Shown here in pieces: positions 1-9,207 of a stretch of 64,000 bases of DNA. Each line of letters starts with the position of its first letter. The stretch's first letter is position 1. The DNA lies in the NCBI RefSeq assembly GCF_000421745.1, contig NZ_ATXP01000008.1:54732-118731 (forward strand), read 5' to 3'. The DNA is from Nesterenkonia alba DSM 19423. GTDB taxonomy: Bacteria; Actinomycetota; Actinomycetes; Actinomycetales; Micrococcaceae. Both the position numbers and the translations under genes were made by a program. Below the pieces are notes generated by a model, which saw only the letters and a program-made list of their open reading frames with translations, was not told the DNA's origin and searched no databases.

Positions 1-684
1 CTGCAGCTGACGGTGATGTTCGTCATCGGTTCGTACCTGTTTCAGGCCCCGGTGGCGCTGCTGCTGGGTGTGTTCATGGCAGGTCAGCAGAAGTACCGCG
101 CGGTGCTCTCAGTGCTTTACTTCCTGCCGCTGCTGTTCAGCTCGGTGGCCGTGGGGTTGACCTTCCAATCATTGCTGTCGCCGAACTACGGGATCTCCGC
201 GGCCCTGGATTTCTTGCCACTACCTAACGACTGGTTGTCTAACCCGGATCTGGTCATGTGGGTGATGATCTTTGTGGTCGGCTGGTGCTTCATCCCTTTC
301 CACGCGTTGCTTTATCAGGCCGGTGTGCGCCAAATCCCGGAGACAATGTATGAGGCTGCCACCATTGATGGAGCTGGACGTATGCGGCAGTTCTTCTCCA
401 TCACCCTTCCGCAGCTTCGCTACACGATCATCACCTCATCCACTCTGATGCTGGTTGGCTCGCTGACCTACTTCGATCTCATCTACGTGCTCACCGGTGG
501 CTCTCCGGCCAATGCGGTACGGATTCTGCCGTTGGATATGTACATCGAGGGGTTCAGCTCTCACAACTTGGGCAACGCCTCGGTGATCGCCGTGCTGTTG
601 GTCACGATCGGATTGACCATGTCGCTGCTGCTCAACAAACTCTCCGGCTCCACCAAGATGGAGTCCGATAAGGCAGGTGCCTGA
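1..684 (+). CDS. Sugar ABC transporter permease, MalF/UgpA type (5' end outside window)
   Basis: Membrane subunit of a carbohydrate importer. The frame is open to base 1, so the N-terminus is missing. The visible 227 residues hold several hydrophobic helices and the cytoplasmic loop motif EAATIDGAGRMRQFFSITLP, the EAA loop that docks on the ATPase. The stop lies 3 nt before the next permease, so the two are co-transcribed and presumably form a heterodimer. No ATPase gene is seen, which is usual for actinobacterial CUT1 systems that share an MsiK-type ATPase. The partner binding protein is probably one of the two lipoproteins on the other strand at 4.1-6.8 kb. The substrate is not readable from the sequence; xylo- or gluco-oligosaccharides fit the neighbouring GH3 enzyme. 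Confidence 0.9.
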   Translation: MQLTVMFVIGSYLFQAPVALLLGVFMAGQQKYRAVLSVLYFLPLLFSSVAVGLTFQSLLSPNYGISAALDFLPLPNDWLSNPDLVMWVMIFVVGWCFIPFHALLYQAGVRQIPETMYEAATIDGAGRMRQFFSITLPQLRYTIITSSTLMLVGSLTYFDLIYVLTGGSPANAVRILPLDMYIEGFSSHNLGNASVIAVLLVTIGLTMSLLLNKLSGSTKMESDKAGA

Positions 685-687
685 CCG

Positions 688-1638
688 ATGACTCATGCAG
701 CTTCTACGGAGACCCGTCACCCTGATGCCGGACGGGCTCTGGATCCGACCCAGCCCGATGGCGGCGTCGAAGGCACCAAAGGGTTCGGCTCCACCGGACG
801 GGGCACGAAGCCAGTCAAGCCGTATCAGTCGCGCAACGTCATCGGCGGCGTGCTGGGTTGGGTGTGGTTGGGCGTCATTATCCTGCCCATCTACTTCATC
901 GTCATCACCTCTTTCCGTACCCGACAGGACTTAGCGTCGAATAACCAACTGGTTCCCACCACGGAACCAACGCTGACCAACTTTCAGCGGGTCATTGAAA
1001 ATGACTTCTTCCACTTCTTCACCAACTCGGTGATCGTCACGCTCTCCACGGTGACGGTGGTGCTGGCTGTCTCCGTGATGGCTGCCTACTACATCACCCG
1101 CTCCACCAGTTGGGGTGGATCCCGAATCTTCCAGCTCATCCTGCTGGGTATCGCCATCCCCGTGCAGGCAACGATCATTCCGGTCTACTACCTGATTCAG
1201 TTTCTGGGGCTCTATGACTCCTTGTGGGCGCTCATCCTGCCGCAGATCGCTTTCGCGATTCCGCTGAGTGTGCTCATCATCGTCAACTTCGTCCGGGACA
1301 TCCCCAATGAGCTCTTCGAATCGATGCGGGTCGATGGTGCAGGGGAGTGGACGATCCTGACCTCTTTGGTACTGCCGATGGCCAAGCCGGCACTGATGAC
1401 CGTAGGGATCTACCAGGCGCTGCAGGTCTGGAACGGGTTCCTCTTCCCCCTGGTGCTCACGCAGTCCCGGGACGTGCGGGTGTTGCCGCTGAGCCTGTGG
1501 GAGTACCAGGGCCAGTTCGGTGTCGATGTCCCGGCGACCTTAGCCGCCGTGGTGCTGTCTGCGGTGCCGCTGTTGGTCGCCTATATCTTCGCCCGGCGTT
1601 ATATCGTGGCCGGGTTGACTGCCGGCTTTAGTAAATGA
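688..1638 (+). CDS. Sugar ABC transporter permease, MalG type
   Basis: Second membrane subunit of the importer, 316 aa. It has about 50 hydrophilic N-terminal residues, then roughly six transmembrane segments and an EAA-like loop (ESMRVDGAGEWTILTSLVLP) in the C-terminal half. The start ATG follows the stop of the first permease by 3 nt. The C-terminus ends in the AGLTAGFSK type tail usual for MalG-like proteins (role in transport by family knowledge, substrate unknown). The GH3 glycosidase follows 65 nt downstream on the same strand, so import and intracellular hydrolysis of the same glycoside is the simple reading. Confidence 0.92.
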   Translation: MTHAASTETRHPDAGRALDPTQPDGGVEGTKGFGSTGRGTKPVKPYQSRNVIGGVLGWVWLGVIILPIYFIVITSFRTRQDLASNNQLVPTTEPTLTNFQRVIENDFFHFFTNSVIVTLSTVTVVLAVSVMAAYYITRSTSWGGSRIFQLILLGIAIPVQATIIPVYYLIQFLGLYDSLWALILPQIAFAIPLSVLIIVNFVRDIPNELFESMRVDGAGEWTILTSLVLPMAKPALMTVGIYQALQVWNGFLFPLVLTQSRDVRVLPLSLWEYQGQFGVDVPATLAAVVLSAVPLLVAYIFARRYIVAGLTAGFSK

Positions 1639-1703
1639 CCCGACGACGTCGATTCGCGCAGGGGAACAGCTCTTCCCTGGGCTGACGAGATGAGGAGTGT
1701 GGA

Positions 1704-4043
1704 ATGGCCGAGCGTGTAACCGGACCTTGGAATGATCGGTCGCTGTCTGCTGCGGAGCGGGCGGAAGCCCTGCTGGCGCAGATGACCCTGGAGGAGAAGG
1801 TCTCGCAGCTCGGCGCCCACTGGGAGATGCGCCAAGACGAAGAGGCCCAGGGTGAGGTCGCGCCTATGGAGGATGCGATGTCCTCCGGCAAGCTCCCTTT
1901 TGACCAGGAGATCGTCGACGGCCTGGGGCACCTGACCCGCACCTATGGCACGGTGGCGCTTTCTGTGCCCGAGGGGGCTGCGGATTTGCGGCAGCGCCAG
2001 TCGGCGGTCATGGCCGCGAATCGATTCGGTATCCCCGCCATCGCCCATGAGGAGTGCCTGACCGGGTTCACCGCCTACCAGGCCACTGTCTATCCCACCT
2101 CGCTGGCCTGGGGTGCGACCTTCAACCCCGGGCTCATCGAGGAGATGGCCTCGCACATCGGGGCCGATATGGCCGCGGTGGGAGTCCAGCAGGGTCTGTC
2201 TCCGGTGCTCGATGTGGTCCGTGACCCCCGATGGGGCCGGGTGGAGGAGACCATCGGTGAAGACCCCTATGTGGTCGGTACCATCGGCACCGCCTACGTC
2301 AAAGGCCTGCAGAAGGCCGGTATCGTCGCGACCCTGAAGCATTTCGCCGGTTACGCCGCCTCCCGGGCAGCCCGCAACCACGCGCCGGTGCACATCGGGA
2401 GGCGCGAACTCATCGACCTGATCCTCTTCCCCTTTGAGATGGCCGTACGGGAAGGCAAAGTCGGCTCGGTGATGAACTCCTACGCCGACATCGATGGAGA
2501 AGCCCCGGCTGCCTCCCGGTGGCTGCTCACCGAAGTCCTGCGTGAGGACTGGGAGTTCGATGGCACTGTGGTGGCCGACTACTGGTCGGTCGCTTTCCTG
2601 GAGAAGATGCACCGTGTGGCGGCCGATCAGGCTGAGGCTGCACGGCTGGCCGTCTCCGCTGGACTGGACATTGAGCTGCCACACACCGGCAGCTACCGCA
2701 CCCTCAGCGAGCAGGTCCGCCAAGGACTGGTGGAGGAGTCGGTGATCGACACCGCCGCACGGCGGGTGTTGCAGCAGAAGGCTGAGCTCGGTCTGCTCGA
2801 TGAGGGCTGGGAACCGGCCATCGATGAATCCGTGAACCTCGACTCGGAAGAAAACCGCCGTCTGGCGCGACAGGTGGCCCGCCAATCCCTGGTGCTGCTG
2901 TCGAATGACGGAACCCTGCCCGCCAGCCCAGAGAAACTGGCTGGCAAACGGATCGCCGTCGTCGGACCCTCTGCCGATCAGCCGCGCACCATGATGGGCT
3001 GTTACTCCTTCCCCAACCACGTGCTGGCCAAGTACCCCGAGGGAACTTTCCCGCATAAGGGGATTGGTGTGCCCATGCCCTCAATCCTCGATGCGCTGCG
3101 CGAAACCTACGACGACGCCGAGGTCACCTACTCCTTCGGTGCTCCGATCACCAGCTTCGACGACTCACAGATCGCCGCCGCTGCCCACGAGGCAGCTGCT
3201 GCTGACCTGGCCGTGGTCACCGTGGGAGACCTGGCGGGCATGTTCGGTGCCGGCACCTCCGGTGAAGGGTGCGACGTCGAAGACCTCAAACTCCCCGGGG
3301 CTCAGCAGGAGCTGGTGGAGGCCGTACTGGCCACTGGAACGCCGGTGGTGCTGGTGCTCATCACGGGGCGACCCTACGCACTGGGTGCGATCGCAGAACA
3401 GTGTGCGGCCGTGGTGCAGGGCTTTTTCCCCGGTGAAGAAGGGGGACCGGCGCTTGCCGAGGTGCTCAGCGGGGTAGTGGAACCCACCGGGCGGCTGCCG
3501 ATCGGCATTCCCGCACACCCCGGGGGCCAGCCCGCCGGCTACATCGCCGCACCCCTGGGTCAGAACAGCCAGGGGGTCTCCAATCTGGATCCCACGCCGT
3601 TGTTCCCCTTCGGTCACGGCATCAGCTACACCACCGTGGAGTACCGCAACCTGCACGTCGAATCAGCAGAGATCGCCGTGGACGGGACCGTGAATGTCAC
3701 GGTCAATGTGGCTAATACTGGCGACCGGCCCACCGAGGAGGTCGTCCAGCTCTACTTCGGTGACCGCAACGCCCAGGTGGCGCGTCCGGTCAAACAGCTG
3801 CTCGCTTACGCGCGAGTGCCCCTTCAGCCGGGGGAGACCAAGGAAGTGACCTTCTGGGTGCATGCTGACCGGTTTGCCTTCACCGGGGTCGACTACCGGC
3901 GGATCGTTGAGCCCGGAATCATCGACCTCTGGGCCGGGCCCAGTGCCGGGGAGTTGCCTCTGGCCGGTCAGCTAAACCTCACCGGGGAGATCCGGGAAGT
4001 CACCGGCCACCGCGTGCTAGACACCCCCGCCCGGATCAACTAA
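1704..4043 (+). CDS. Glycoside hydrolase family 3 beta-glycosidase (beta-glucosidase/beta-xylosidase class)
   Basis: A 779-aa GH3 enzyme hydrolysing beta-linked glycosides. The N-terminal GH3 barrel carries RDPRWGR (173-179), KHFAGY (212-217) and the nucleophile Asp292 in VVADYWS. A C-terminal alpha/beta sandwich (about 400-620) and a fibronectin-III-like domain (about 660-760) follow. No signal peptide is seen, so it acts in the cytoplasm on imported oligosaccharides. A GAGATGAGGAG ribosome site precedes the ATG. The xylose genes at 18-22 kb make beta-xylosidase plausible, but a glucosidase or another beta-glycosidase (even apiosidase) cannot be excluded. The gene ends at a strong shared terminator facing the binding-protein genes. 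Confidence 0.9.
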   Translation: MAERVTGPWNDRSLSAAERAEALLAQMTLEEKVSQLGAHWEMRQDEEAQGEVAPMEDAMSSGKLPFDQEIVDGLGHLTRTYGTVALSVPEGAADLRQRQSAVMAANRFGIPAIAHEECLTGFTAYQATVYPTSLAWGATFNPGLIEEMASHIGADMAAVGVQQGLSPVLDVVRDPRWGRVEETIGEDPYVVGTIGTAYVKGLQKAGIVATLKHFAGYAASRAARNHAPVHIGRRELIDLILFPFEMAVREGKVGSVMNSYADIDGEAPAASRWLLTEVLREDWEFDGTVVADYWSVAFLEKMHRVAADQAEAARLAVSAGLDIELPHTGSYRTLSEQVRQGLVEESVIDTAARRVLQQKAELGLLDEGWEPAIDESVNLDSEENRRLARQVARQSLVLLSNDGTLPASPEKLAGKRIAVVGPSADQPRTMMGCYSFPNHVLAKYPEGTFPHKGIGVPMPSILDALRETYDDAEVTYSFGAPITSFDDSQIAAAAHEAAAADLAVVTVGDLAGMFGAGTSGEGCDVEDLKLPGAQQELVEAVLATGTPVVLVLITGRPYALGAIAEQCAAVVQGFFPGEEGGPALAEVLSGVVEPTGRLPIGIPAHPGGQPAGYIAAPLGQNSQGVSNLDPTPLFPFGHGISYTTVEYRNLHVESAEIAVDGTVNVTVNVANTGDRPTEEVVQLYFGDRNAQVARPVKQLLAYARVPLQPGETKEVTFWVHADRFAFTGVDYRRIVEPGIIDLWAGPSAGELPLAGQLNLTGEIREVTGHRVLDTPARIN

Positions 4044-4090
4044 GCAGGACAAGCTCCGGCCAGCACGCATTCCAATAACTCTCCGGTCAG

Positions 4091-4129
4091 CGTGAGGGCC
4101 CTGCGGATGAGATCCGCAGGGCCCTCACG
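4091..4129. terminator. Bidirectional intrinsic terminator, 18-bp perfect stem
   Basis: The arms CGTGAGGGCCCTGCGGAT and ATCCGCAGGGCCCTCACG are perfectly complementary around a GAG loop. It lies between the convergent GH3 gene and the first binding-protein gene and would stop transcripts from both sides. Confidence 0.85.
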
Positions 4130-4149
4130 TATGGGGTGGGCAGGAGGTG

Positions 4150-5445
4150 TCAGCTGATCGCGGCCTCGATTTCAGCCACCATTTGCTCGGCGGCTTCTTC
4201 CGAGCTCAGGCGCTCAAAGATGACCTCTTCCTCGTAGCGGAAGATGATCCCCTGTACTGAGCCGAAACCCTCTGGCGGGATCGGCGGGTTGTCACTGACC
4301 TCGTCTTCTAAGCTGGAGTGGAACTCAGCGATGAGCTGCTCGTCTTCATCGAGTTCCGCGGCTGCGGCTTCCTGGAGATCCACGTTGGCCGGGACCCCTC
4401 GGTCGTGACCATTGATCGCCGCGACCTCTTCGCTGTTCATCATGAAGTCAACGAACAGCTGTGCCTCTTCGGGGTGGTCTGAGCCAGAGGCCACCGAGTA
4501 GAACATCGCCGGCTTATAGAACAGTTCCCCGTCTTCAGCATTGCCGGTCAGAGTGGGGAAGCGGATGGGCAGCACGTCGACTTCCTCCGTTCCGGCACCG
4601 CTGGCACCGGTGTACCACTCCACGTGCATGGCCGCCTGGTCGGTGAGGACCATGGACTGCTCCTGAGCGATGCCGCGCTCCTCAGCCGCTTGAGCAGCCG
4701 GTGGCATGGCACCGGACTCGGTCATCTCCAACAGCATGTCGAAGTAGGGAACAGCATCTTCCGGTTCGAGGTCGAGATCGCCGTCGTCGGTGACGATGTC
4801 CTTGCCTGCGTGCTGACGAAGCCAGACTTCGAATCCGAAGTCTCCGAACGGTCGGGACATCCCATAGGCCTCTGAGTTATCGCTGATCTGCTGGGTGATC
4901 TCGCGAAAGTCGTCCCAGGTCCAGGTCGAATCGTCGGGGAATTCCACTCCGGCCTCATCGAAGACGTCCCGGTTGGCGATGATGGAAGCGACGGTACTGC
5001 CAGTCGGCACCCCGTAGAGGTCCCCTTCGATCATCCCTCCTTCGAGAACCGATTCCGGAATACTGCTGACGTCGACGTCCTCGAGCGGAATGAACTGCTC
5101 ATTGTCGAAGTACTCCCGCATGTAGCGCAGTTCCATCTGCACCACATCGGGTAGGTCGCCGGCGGCGGCCTGGGTAGCCAATTGGTCCCAGTAGCCGTCC
5201 CAGTCACCGTATTCCCCACTGACGCTGATGTGTGGGTGTTCAGCTTCGAAGAGCTCAATGATCTCTTCAGTCGCCTGGTGGCGCTCTTCGCCGCCCCACC
5301 ACGTAAAGCGGAGCTGGACCTCCTCTTGCTCACCGCCTGCGTCGTTGTCGTTCTCCCCATTGCCGTTGCCGCCGCAGGCAGTCAGCCCCAGCGCGAGCAT
5401 GCTCACCAGGGCGGCGCCCTTCATCACGGTGCGAGTGGATCTCAT
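4150..5445 (-). CDS. Extracellular sugar-binding lipoprotein A
   Basis: Substrate-binding protein of a carbohydrate ABC importer, 431 aa. Residues 1-24 are a lipoprotein signal with lipobox LTAC; the Cys would be lipid-anchored to the outer face of the membrane. The mature part is a bacterial SBP family 1 fold and very acidic. It is a close paralogue of the next gene upstream: long stretches such as GYWDQLATQAAAGDLPD and EVWLRQHAGKDIVTDDGD are shared. It lies 28 nt after that gene and has no promoter of its own that I can see, so it is the second cistron. Differences between the copies cluster in the ligand-contact half, which suggests a shifted specificity (inference). Confidence 0.92.
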   Translation of the reverse strand: MRSTRTVMKGAALVSMLALGLTACGGNGNGENDNDAGGEQEEVQLRFTWWGGEERHQATEEIIELFEAEHPHISVSGEYGDWDGYWDQLATQAAAGDLPDVVQMELRYMREYFDNEQFIPLEDVDVSSIPESVLEGGMIEGDLYGVPTGSTVASIIANRDVFDEAGVEFPDDSTWTWDDFREITQQISDNSEAYGMSRPFGDFGFEVWLRQHAGKDIVTDDGDLDLEPEDAVPYFDMLLEMTESGAMPPAAQAAEERGIAQEQSMVLTDQAAMHVEWYTGASGAGTEEVDVLPIRFPTLTGNAEDGELFYKPAMFYSVASGSDHPEEAQLFVDFMMNSEEVAAINGHDRGVPANVDLQEAAAAELDEDEQLIAEFHSSLEDEVSDNPPIPPEGFGSVQGIIFRYEEEVIFERLSSEEAAEQMVAEIEAAIS

Positions 5446-5473
5446 GATGTGCTCCTGTCGTATGCCGCTGGCA

Positions 5474-6757
5474 TTAGCTCAGCGCGGACTCGATTTCGCC
5501 GACCATCTGCTCGGCGGCTTGTTCAGGGGTGAGGTTGCCGAAGATGACCTCTTCCTCGAACCGGAAGATGATGTCCTGCACGGCACCGAAGCCCTCCGGC
5601 GGAACCGGAGGAATGGGGGAGACTTCCTCGGCAATGGACTCCTGGAAGTCCACAATGACTGAGGCTCCTTCATCCAGCTCCGGCAGGATCGCTTCGCGGA
5701 CCTGCTCATTGGCGGGCAGGCCCCGGTCGATACCGGTCAGGCTGCCGGCCTCCTCATTGTTGATGAGGTAGTCGATGAACAGCTGCGCCTCTTCAGGGTG
5801 GTCTGAACCGGCCGAGACGGAGTAGAACATTGCCGGCTTGTAGAACAGCTCGGCATCTGAGGCATCTCCGGTCAGAGTGGGGAAACGCAGCGGCTCCAGG
5901 TTCACGTTCTCCCCACCGGAGAGCTGCATGATGACGGTGTCCCACTCGATATACATCGCCGCCTGGCCAGTGACCACCAAGGTTTGCTCGTGGGCGGCGC
6001 TGCGGTCCTCCGAGGCCAGCGAAGCCGGAGCCATCTGACCGGATTCATTCATCTCAAGCAGCAACTCGAAGTACGGCTGGGCGTCTTCGGCGGTGAGGTC
6101 GACGTCGCCGTCGTCGGTGACGATGTCCTTACCGGCGTGCTGGCGCAGCCATACCTCGAAACCGTAATCACCGAAGGGGCGGGCGAAGCCGACGGCCTCC
6201 GAGTTGTCGCTGATCTGTTGGGTGATCTCGTGGAAGTCGTCCCAGGTCCAGGTGGTGTCATCGGGGAAATCCACGCCGGCTTCGTCGAAGACCTCCCGGT
6301 TCGCCACGATCGCCGGAACCGTACTGCCTGAGGGGATGCCGAAGAGCTCCCCGTCGATGATGCCGCCTTCGAGAACGCCTTCGGCAACATCGCTGACGTC
6401 GACGTCGTCGAGGGGGATGAACTGATCGCTGTCGATGTACTCGCGCATATAGCGCAGTTCCATCTGGATGATGTCCGGCAGGTCACCGGCCGCTGCCTGC
6501 GTGGCTAGCTGGTCCCAGTATCCGCCCCACTCGCCGTATTCAGGCTGGACGCTGATGTGGGGGTATTCCTCTTCGAAGTTGTCGATGATCTCCTGGGTGT
6601 AGTTATGGCGGCTTTCGCCGCCCCACCAGGTGAAGCGCAGCTCGACATTCTCCTGGTCCCCGTTGGACTCGGCATCTGCCGCTCCGCAGGCTGTCAGGCC
6701 CAGGGCCGCAATCGCGATACCGGCGGGGATCATCATCCCCTTCTGTGGACGCGCCAT
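5474..6757 (-). CDS. Extracellular sugar-binding lipoprotein B
   Basis: First gene of the tandem binding-protein pair, 427 aa. The ATG at 6757 (MARPQKG) is preferred over an in-frame ATG six codons earlier because the ribosome site GAAGGAGA lies inside that extension. Lipobox LTAC at residues 23-26 predicts a lipid-anchored extracellular protein of SBP family 1. A consensus-like promoter and a 14-bp palindrome sit just upstream, so the pair is independently controlled, probably by the SorC regulator at 11.3 kb. It likely feeds the permeases at 1-1638, although those are transcribed in the opposite direction. Confidence 0.92.
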   Translation of the reverse strand: MARPQKGMMIPAGIAIAALGLTACGAADAESNGDQENVELRFTWWGGESRHNYTQEIIDNFEEEYPHISVQPEYGEWGGYWDQLATQAAAGDLPDIIQMELRYMREYIDSDQFIPLDDVDVSDVAEGVLEGGIIDGELFGIPSGSTVPAIVANREVFDEAGVDFPDDTTWTWDDFHEITQQISDNSEAVGFARPFGDYGFEVWLRQHAGKDIVTDDGDVDLTAEDAQPYFELLLEMNESGQMAPASLASEDRSAAHEQTLVVTGQAAMYIEWDTVIMQLSGGENVNLEPLRFPTLTGDASDAELFYKPAMFYSVSAGSDHPEEAQLFIDYLINNEEAGSLTGIDRGLPANEQVREAILPELDEGASVIVDFQESIAEEVSPIPPVPPEGFGAVQDIIFRFEEEVIFGNLTPEQAAEQMVGEIESALS

Positions 6758-6817
6758 CAGTGTCTCCTTCGTCAATGCGCGAGTGCCTTCGATGACACCC
6801 CATCAATGGTGTGACTC

Positions 6818-6846
6818 ACATTACAGTGGGGGTAATCACATGTCAA
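6818..6846 (-). promoter_or_regulatory. Promoter of the binding-protein operon
   Basis: On the minus strand a perfect -35 TTGACA (6846-6841) is followed after 17 nt by -10 TAATGT (6823-6818), about 60 nt before the start codon of lipoprotein B. The adjoining palindrome touches the upstream edge of the -35. Confidence 0.75.
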
Positions 6847-6860
6847 TGAACATATGTTCA
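6847..6860. promoter_or_regulatory. Operator palindrome TGAACATATGTTCA
   Basis: Perfect 14-bp palindrome directly upstream of the -35 of the binding-protein promoter. Near-identical sites occur at 12300-12313 in front of the SorC regulator and kinase, and at 11156-11169 over the start of the isomerase-like gene. This makes it the best candidate binding site of the SorC protein (inference). The remaining intergenic bases up to 7021 hold nothing I recognise. Confidence 0.6.
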
Positions 6861-7021
6861 CATCTGGGGGTCGGTGGGGTGGGGAAGGATGAGACGCAGA
6901 AGCAGGGAGCGTGCGGGAGCGAGGCTGGCGCGATGGCGATGTGCGCAGTTGTAGGGCGAAGCGGTGAGTAATGGCGATGCGGTGAGTATCCAGGGCCGGG
7001 TGGAGGCGCCTTGGACAGACG

Positions 7022-7056
7022 GACGCCCCGAGGAGCCGTTGCTCGCTCGGGGCGTC
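7022..7056 (-). terminator. Terminator hairpin after the catabolic operon
   Basis: Arms GACGCCCCGAG (7022-7032) and CTCGGGGCGTC (7046-7056) form an 11-bp GC-rich stem 22 nt past the stop of the PmoA-like gene. No T-run is seen, as is common in actinobacteria. Confidence 0.65.
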
Positions 7057-7078
7057 ACGGGGCGACGTCGTGTGCGTC

Positions 7079-8002
7079 TTACACACTCAACTGCTGGGCT
7101 AACTGACGAATGGACTCCGGGCTGTGGACCCCGTTGATGAAGGCGAAACGGTGCTCCAGGTGAAGGGAACCACCGTGAGGCAGGTGGATCTTCTCGTCGA
7201 AGGCCGGGGATTGGCTGGCCACGGTAAACGGAGTGGTACGGGTAAACCACTTCACCGGCGGCACGTGAGTATCCGCACTGGAGGAGGAGCCCTTAAATGC
7301 GAGGACAGTCCCTCCGCCGTCGAGTTCATCGTGCTCAGAGCTGAAGGCCACCCAGTCAGGTTCACTGCTGCCCATCAGGGCGTCTTCACCGGTGCTGCCG
7401 TCAGAACCGATGAGCGTACATCCGGTCCAGGACCGCGGGCCCCGCCAAAACCAGCCGGTGTAGCCGGCATTGGGGCGCCCAGCGGTGGTGGGACTCCCTA
7501 ACGGGATCGTGCTGCCGCGCACATTGGTCAGCGTGGTGCTGAAGTCCACCGCCCAGACACCGCGTTCGGTATCCAAGGAGTGGAAGCGGTGAACCCGGTG
7601 CTCATCCACCCAGTGCTCCCCATGAATGGTCACCCACTGCAGGGATTCATCGAGCGTGACGACCTCACCGCCGGCCGGTGCAGTGGCGAAGCCGGTGTGA
7701 CGCATCGATCCGGTGTTCTTCAGATGCCGGTAACCATGCTCAGCTGAGAATGTCGGCCCGCCCCAGAAGTTCTGGTCATCGACGTGGGACCAGGTGAACT
7801 GCAGACCCACGTGCCAGCGGTGATCCCACGGACGGCGGACGGCGGCCGGGCCCCCGTCGAGGAACCGCACCGGATAGAGATACGGCTTGGGTGCTTCCCG
7901 CTGTGCAGTCTCCGGCCGGTACACATACCGGGTGAGTTCGGTACCGCCGCCGCGCAGGATGACCTCGGTCTCGGTGGTGGAGACCTCGAAGGCATCAGCC
8001 AT
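7079..8002 (-). CDS. PmoA-like protein (DUF6807 type), last gene of the catabolic operon
   Basis: A 307-aa protein resembling the family often mislabelled methane oxygenase PmoA. Typical features are YLYPVRFLDGG, DHRWHVGLQF, NFWGGPTF and a HTGFA segment: a beta-rich fold with conserved histidines. Its reaction is not established. Members sit beside Gfo/Idh/MocA oxidoreductases in sugar clusters, as here. The ATG at 8002 overlaps the stop of the oxidoreductase by 8 bp, so translation is coupled; the longer in-frame extension upstream is antisense to nothing conserved and was discarded. A lactonase-like or accessory role in the pathway is possible but unproven. Confidence 0.75.
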   Translation of the reverse strand: MADAFEVSTTETEVILRGGGTELTRYVYRPETAQREAPKPYLYPVRFLDGGPAAVRRPWDHRWHVGLQFTWSHVDDQNFWGGPTFSAEHGYRHLKNTGSMRHTGFATAPAGGEVVTLDESLQWVTIHGEHWVDEHRVHRFHSLDTERGVWAVDFSTTLTNVRGSTIPLGSPTTAGRPNAGYTGWFWRGPRSWTGCTLIGSDGSTGEDALMGSSEPDWVAFSSEHDELDGGGTVLAFKGSSSSADTHVPPVKWFTRTTPFTVASQSPAFDEKIHLPHGGSLHLEHRFAFINGVHSPESIRQLAQQLSV

Positions 8003-9155
8003 GGGTGGCCCCCTGAACTGCCGGGCTCGTTGGGCGCTGAAGCCGGTAGACATGGGCTGGATTGTGCATCCCCGTGTAATAGGTGCCCTGCCGAGCCAGG
8101 TCATGGCGGGTGACGGTCCGCCCGGTTTCAGCTGACTCGTAGAGCGCAGCGATGAACTCCAACACCCGTCGCCCGTCATCACCTGAGGCGCGAGGGCGCT
8201 GGCCACGTTCCATCGAATCCAACAACTCGCCCAGCTGCTGGATATGCGAAGAGGGGATGTTCTCCTCCGGCACCCAACGTTCCACCACCTGGGTGTCTTC
8301 GGCCCGGTGCGGGGCCGGAGTCCACCGCCAGGAGGTGTTGTCGTAGCCGTAGACGTGCTCGACCTCCACGGTGGCATCGGTGAAGTCGAACCGCAGGTAG
8401 GAGGACTCCCGCGGGGAAATCACGCTATTGATGACTGAACCGACCGCCCCGGAGGCGAACTTCACCATCGCCAGGGAAACATCCTCGGTTTCCACGTCAC
8501 GGTCCAGGACTTCGGCCCGGGCGGTGACCTCGCTCCAGTCACCGAGGATCTCAAAGAGTAGATCCATCTGGTGGATGCCGTGCCCCATGGTGGGGCCGCC
8601 CCCTTCGGTCTCCCACTTTCCACGCCACGGCACCTCGTAGTACTCGTGGGTGCGGAACCACAGGGTGTGGCACACCGAGACCAACGGCCGGCCCAGGGTG
8701 CCCTCCTGCACGTGTCGACGCAGCCGCTGCGCGGCCGAGCCGAACCGGTGCTGGAAGACATACGAGGCGTAAGGGCCGGCGGCACCTTCATAACCGGCGA
8801 CCTCGTCGTATTCGGCCAGGGAGAGCATGGGTGGCTTCTCACACCAGACCCAGGCGCCGGCCTGCAACCCGGCGATGACAACATCGCGGTGGGCCACCGG
8901 CGGAGTGCAGACCACCAGCAGGTCCGGCTTCTCCGCGGCCAAGAGTGACTCCGCGTCCGGGTACCGTCCGGGGATCTGCCACTCATCGGCGACGGTGTTG
9001 AGCCGATCGGCACTGACATCGGCCGCAGCGACCACCTCCACCCGGTCCTGATGGGCTTTCAGCGCGGGCAGGTGCTTGTAAACGGCGATACCGCCGGTGC
9101 CGATGAGTCCCACGCGGATCTTGGCGTGGGATGTGCTCTCAGCAGAGGTGGACAT
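7995..9155 (-). CDS. Gfo/Idh/MocA family NAD(P)-dependent oxidoreductase
   Basis: A 386-aa dehydrogenase. After about 12 residues comes the Rossmann motif VGLIGTGGIAVYKHLPAL, then the EKP-type motif CEKPP and a C-terminal alpha/beta domain with GGGPTMGHGIHQMDLLFEILG, the usual active-site His/Asp helix. Family members oxidise sugar or polyol hydroxyls. The ATG at 9155 has the ribosome site CAGGAGAAC. It is the third gene of the operon, 52 nt after the hydroxyacid dehydrogenase, and overlaps the PmoA-like gene. In the proposed pathway it would make the first oxidation, aldose to aldonolactone; D-apiose dehydrogenase and xylose dehydrogenase belong to the same superfamily. Substrate unknown. 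Confidence 0.85.
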   Translation of the reverse strand: MSTSAESTSHAKIRVGLIGTGGIAVYKHLPALKAHQDRVEVVAAADVSADRLNTVADEWQIPGRYPDAESLLAAEKPDLLVVCTPPVAHRDVVIAGLQAGAWVWCEKPPMLSLAEYDEVAGYEGAAGPYASYVFQHRFGSAAQRLRRHVQEGTLGRPLVSVCHTLWFRTHEYYEVPWRGKWETEGGGPTMGHGIHQMDLLFEILGDWSEVTARAEVLDRDVETEDVSLAMVKFASGAVGSVINSVISPRESSYLRFDFTDATVEVEHVYGYDNTSWRWTPAPHRAEDTQVVERWVPEENIPSSHIQQLGELLDSMERGQRPRASGDDGRRVLEFIAALYESAETGRTVTRHDLARQGTYYTGMHNPAHVYRLQRPTSPAVQGATHG

Positions 9156-9207
9156 AGTTCTCCTGTTCCTGGTGGGTGGAATGAGGTGAGATGACGTGCG
9201 GTGGGGG

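Noticed and set aside
7079..8002. Particulate methane monooxygenase subunit PmoA
   Set aside because: The family name is a database misnomer; the protein is soluble, has no helices of PmoA and sits in a sugar operon.
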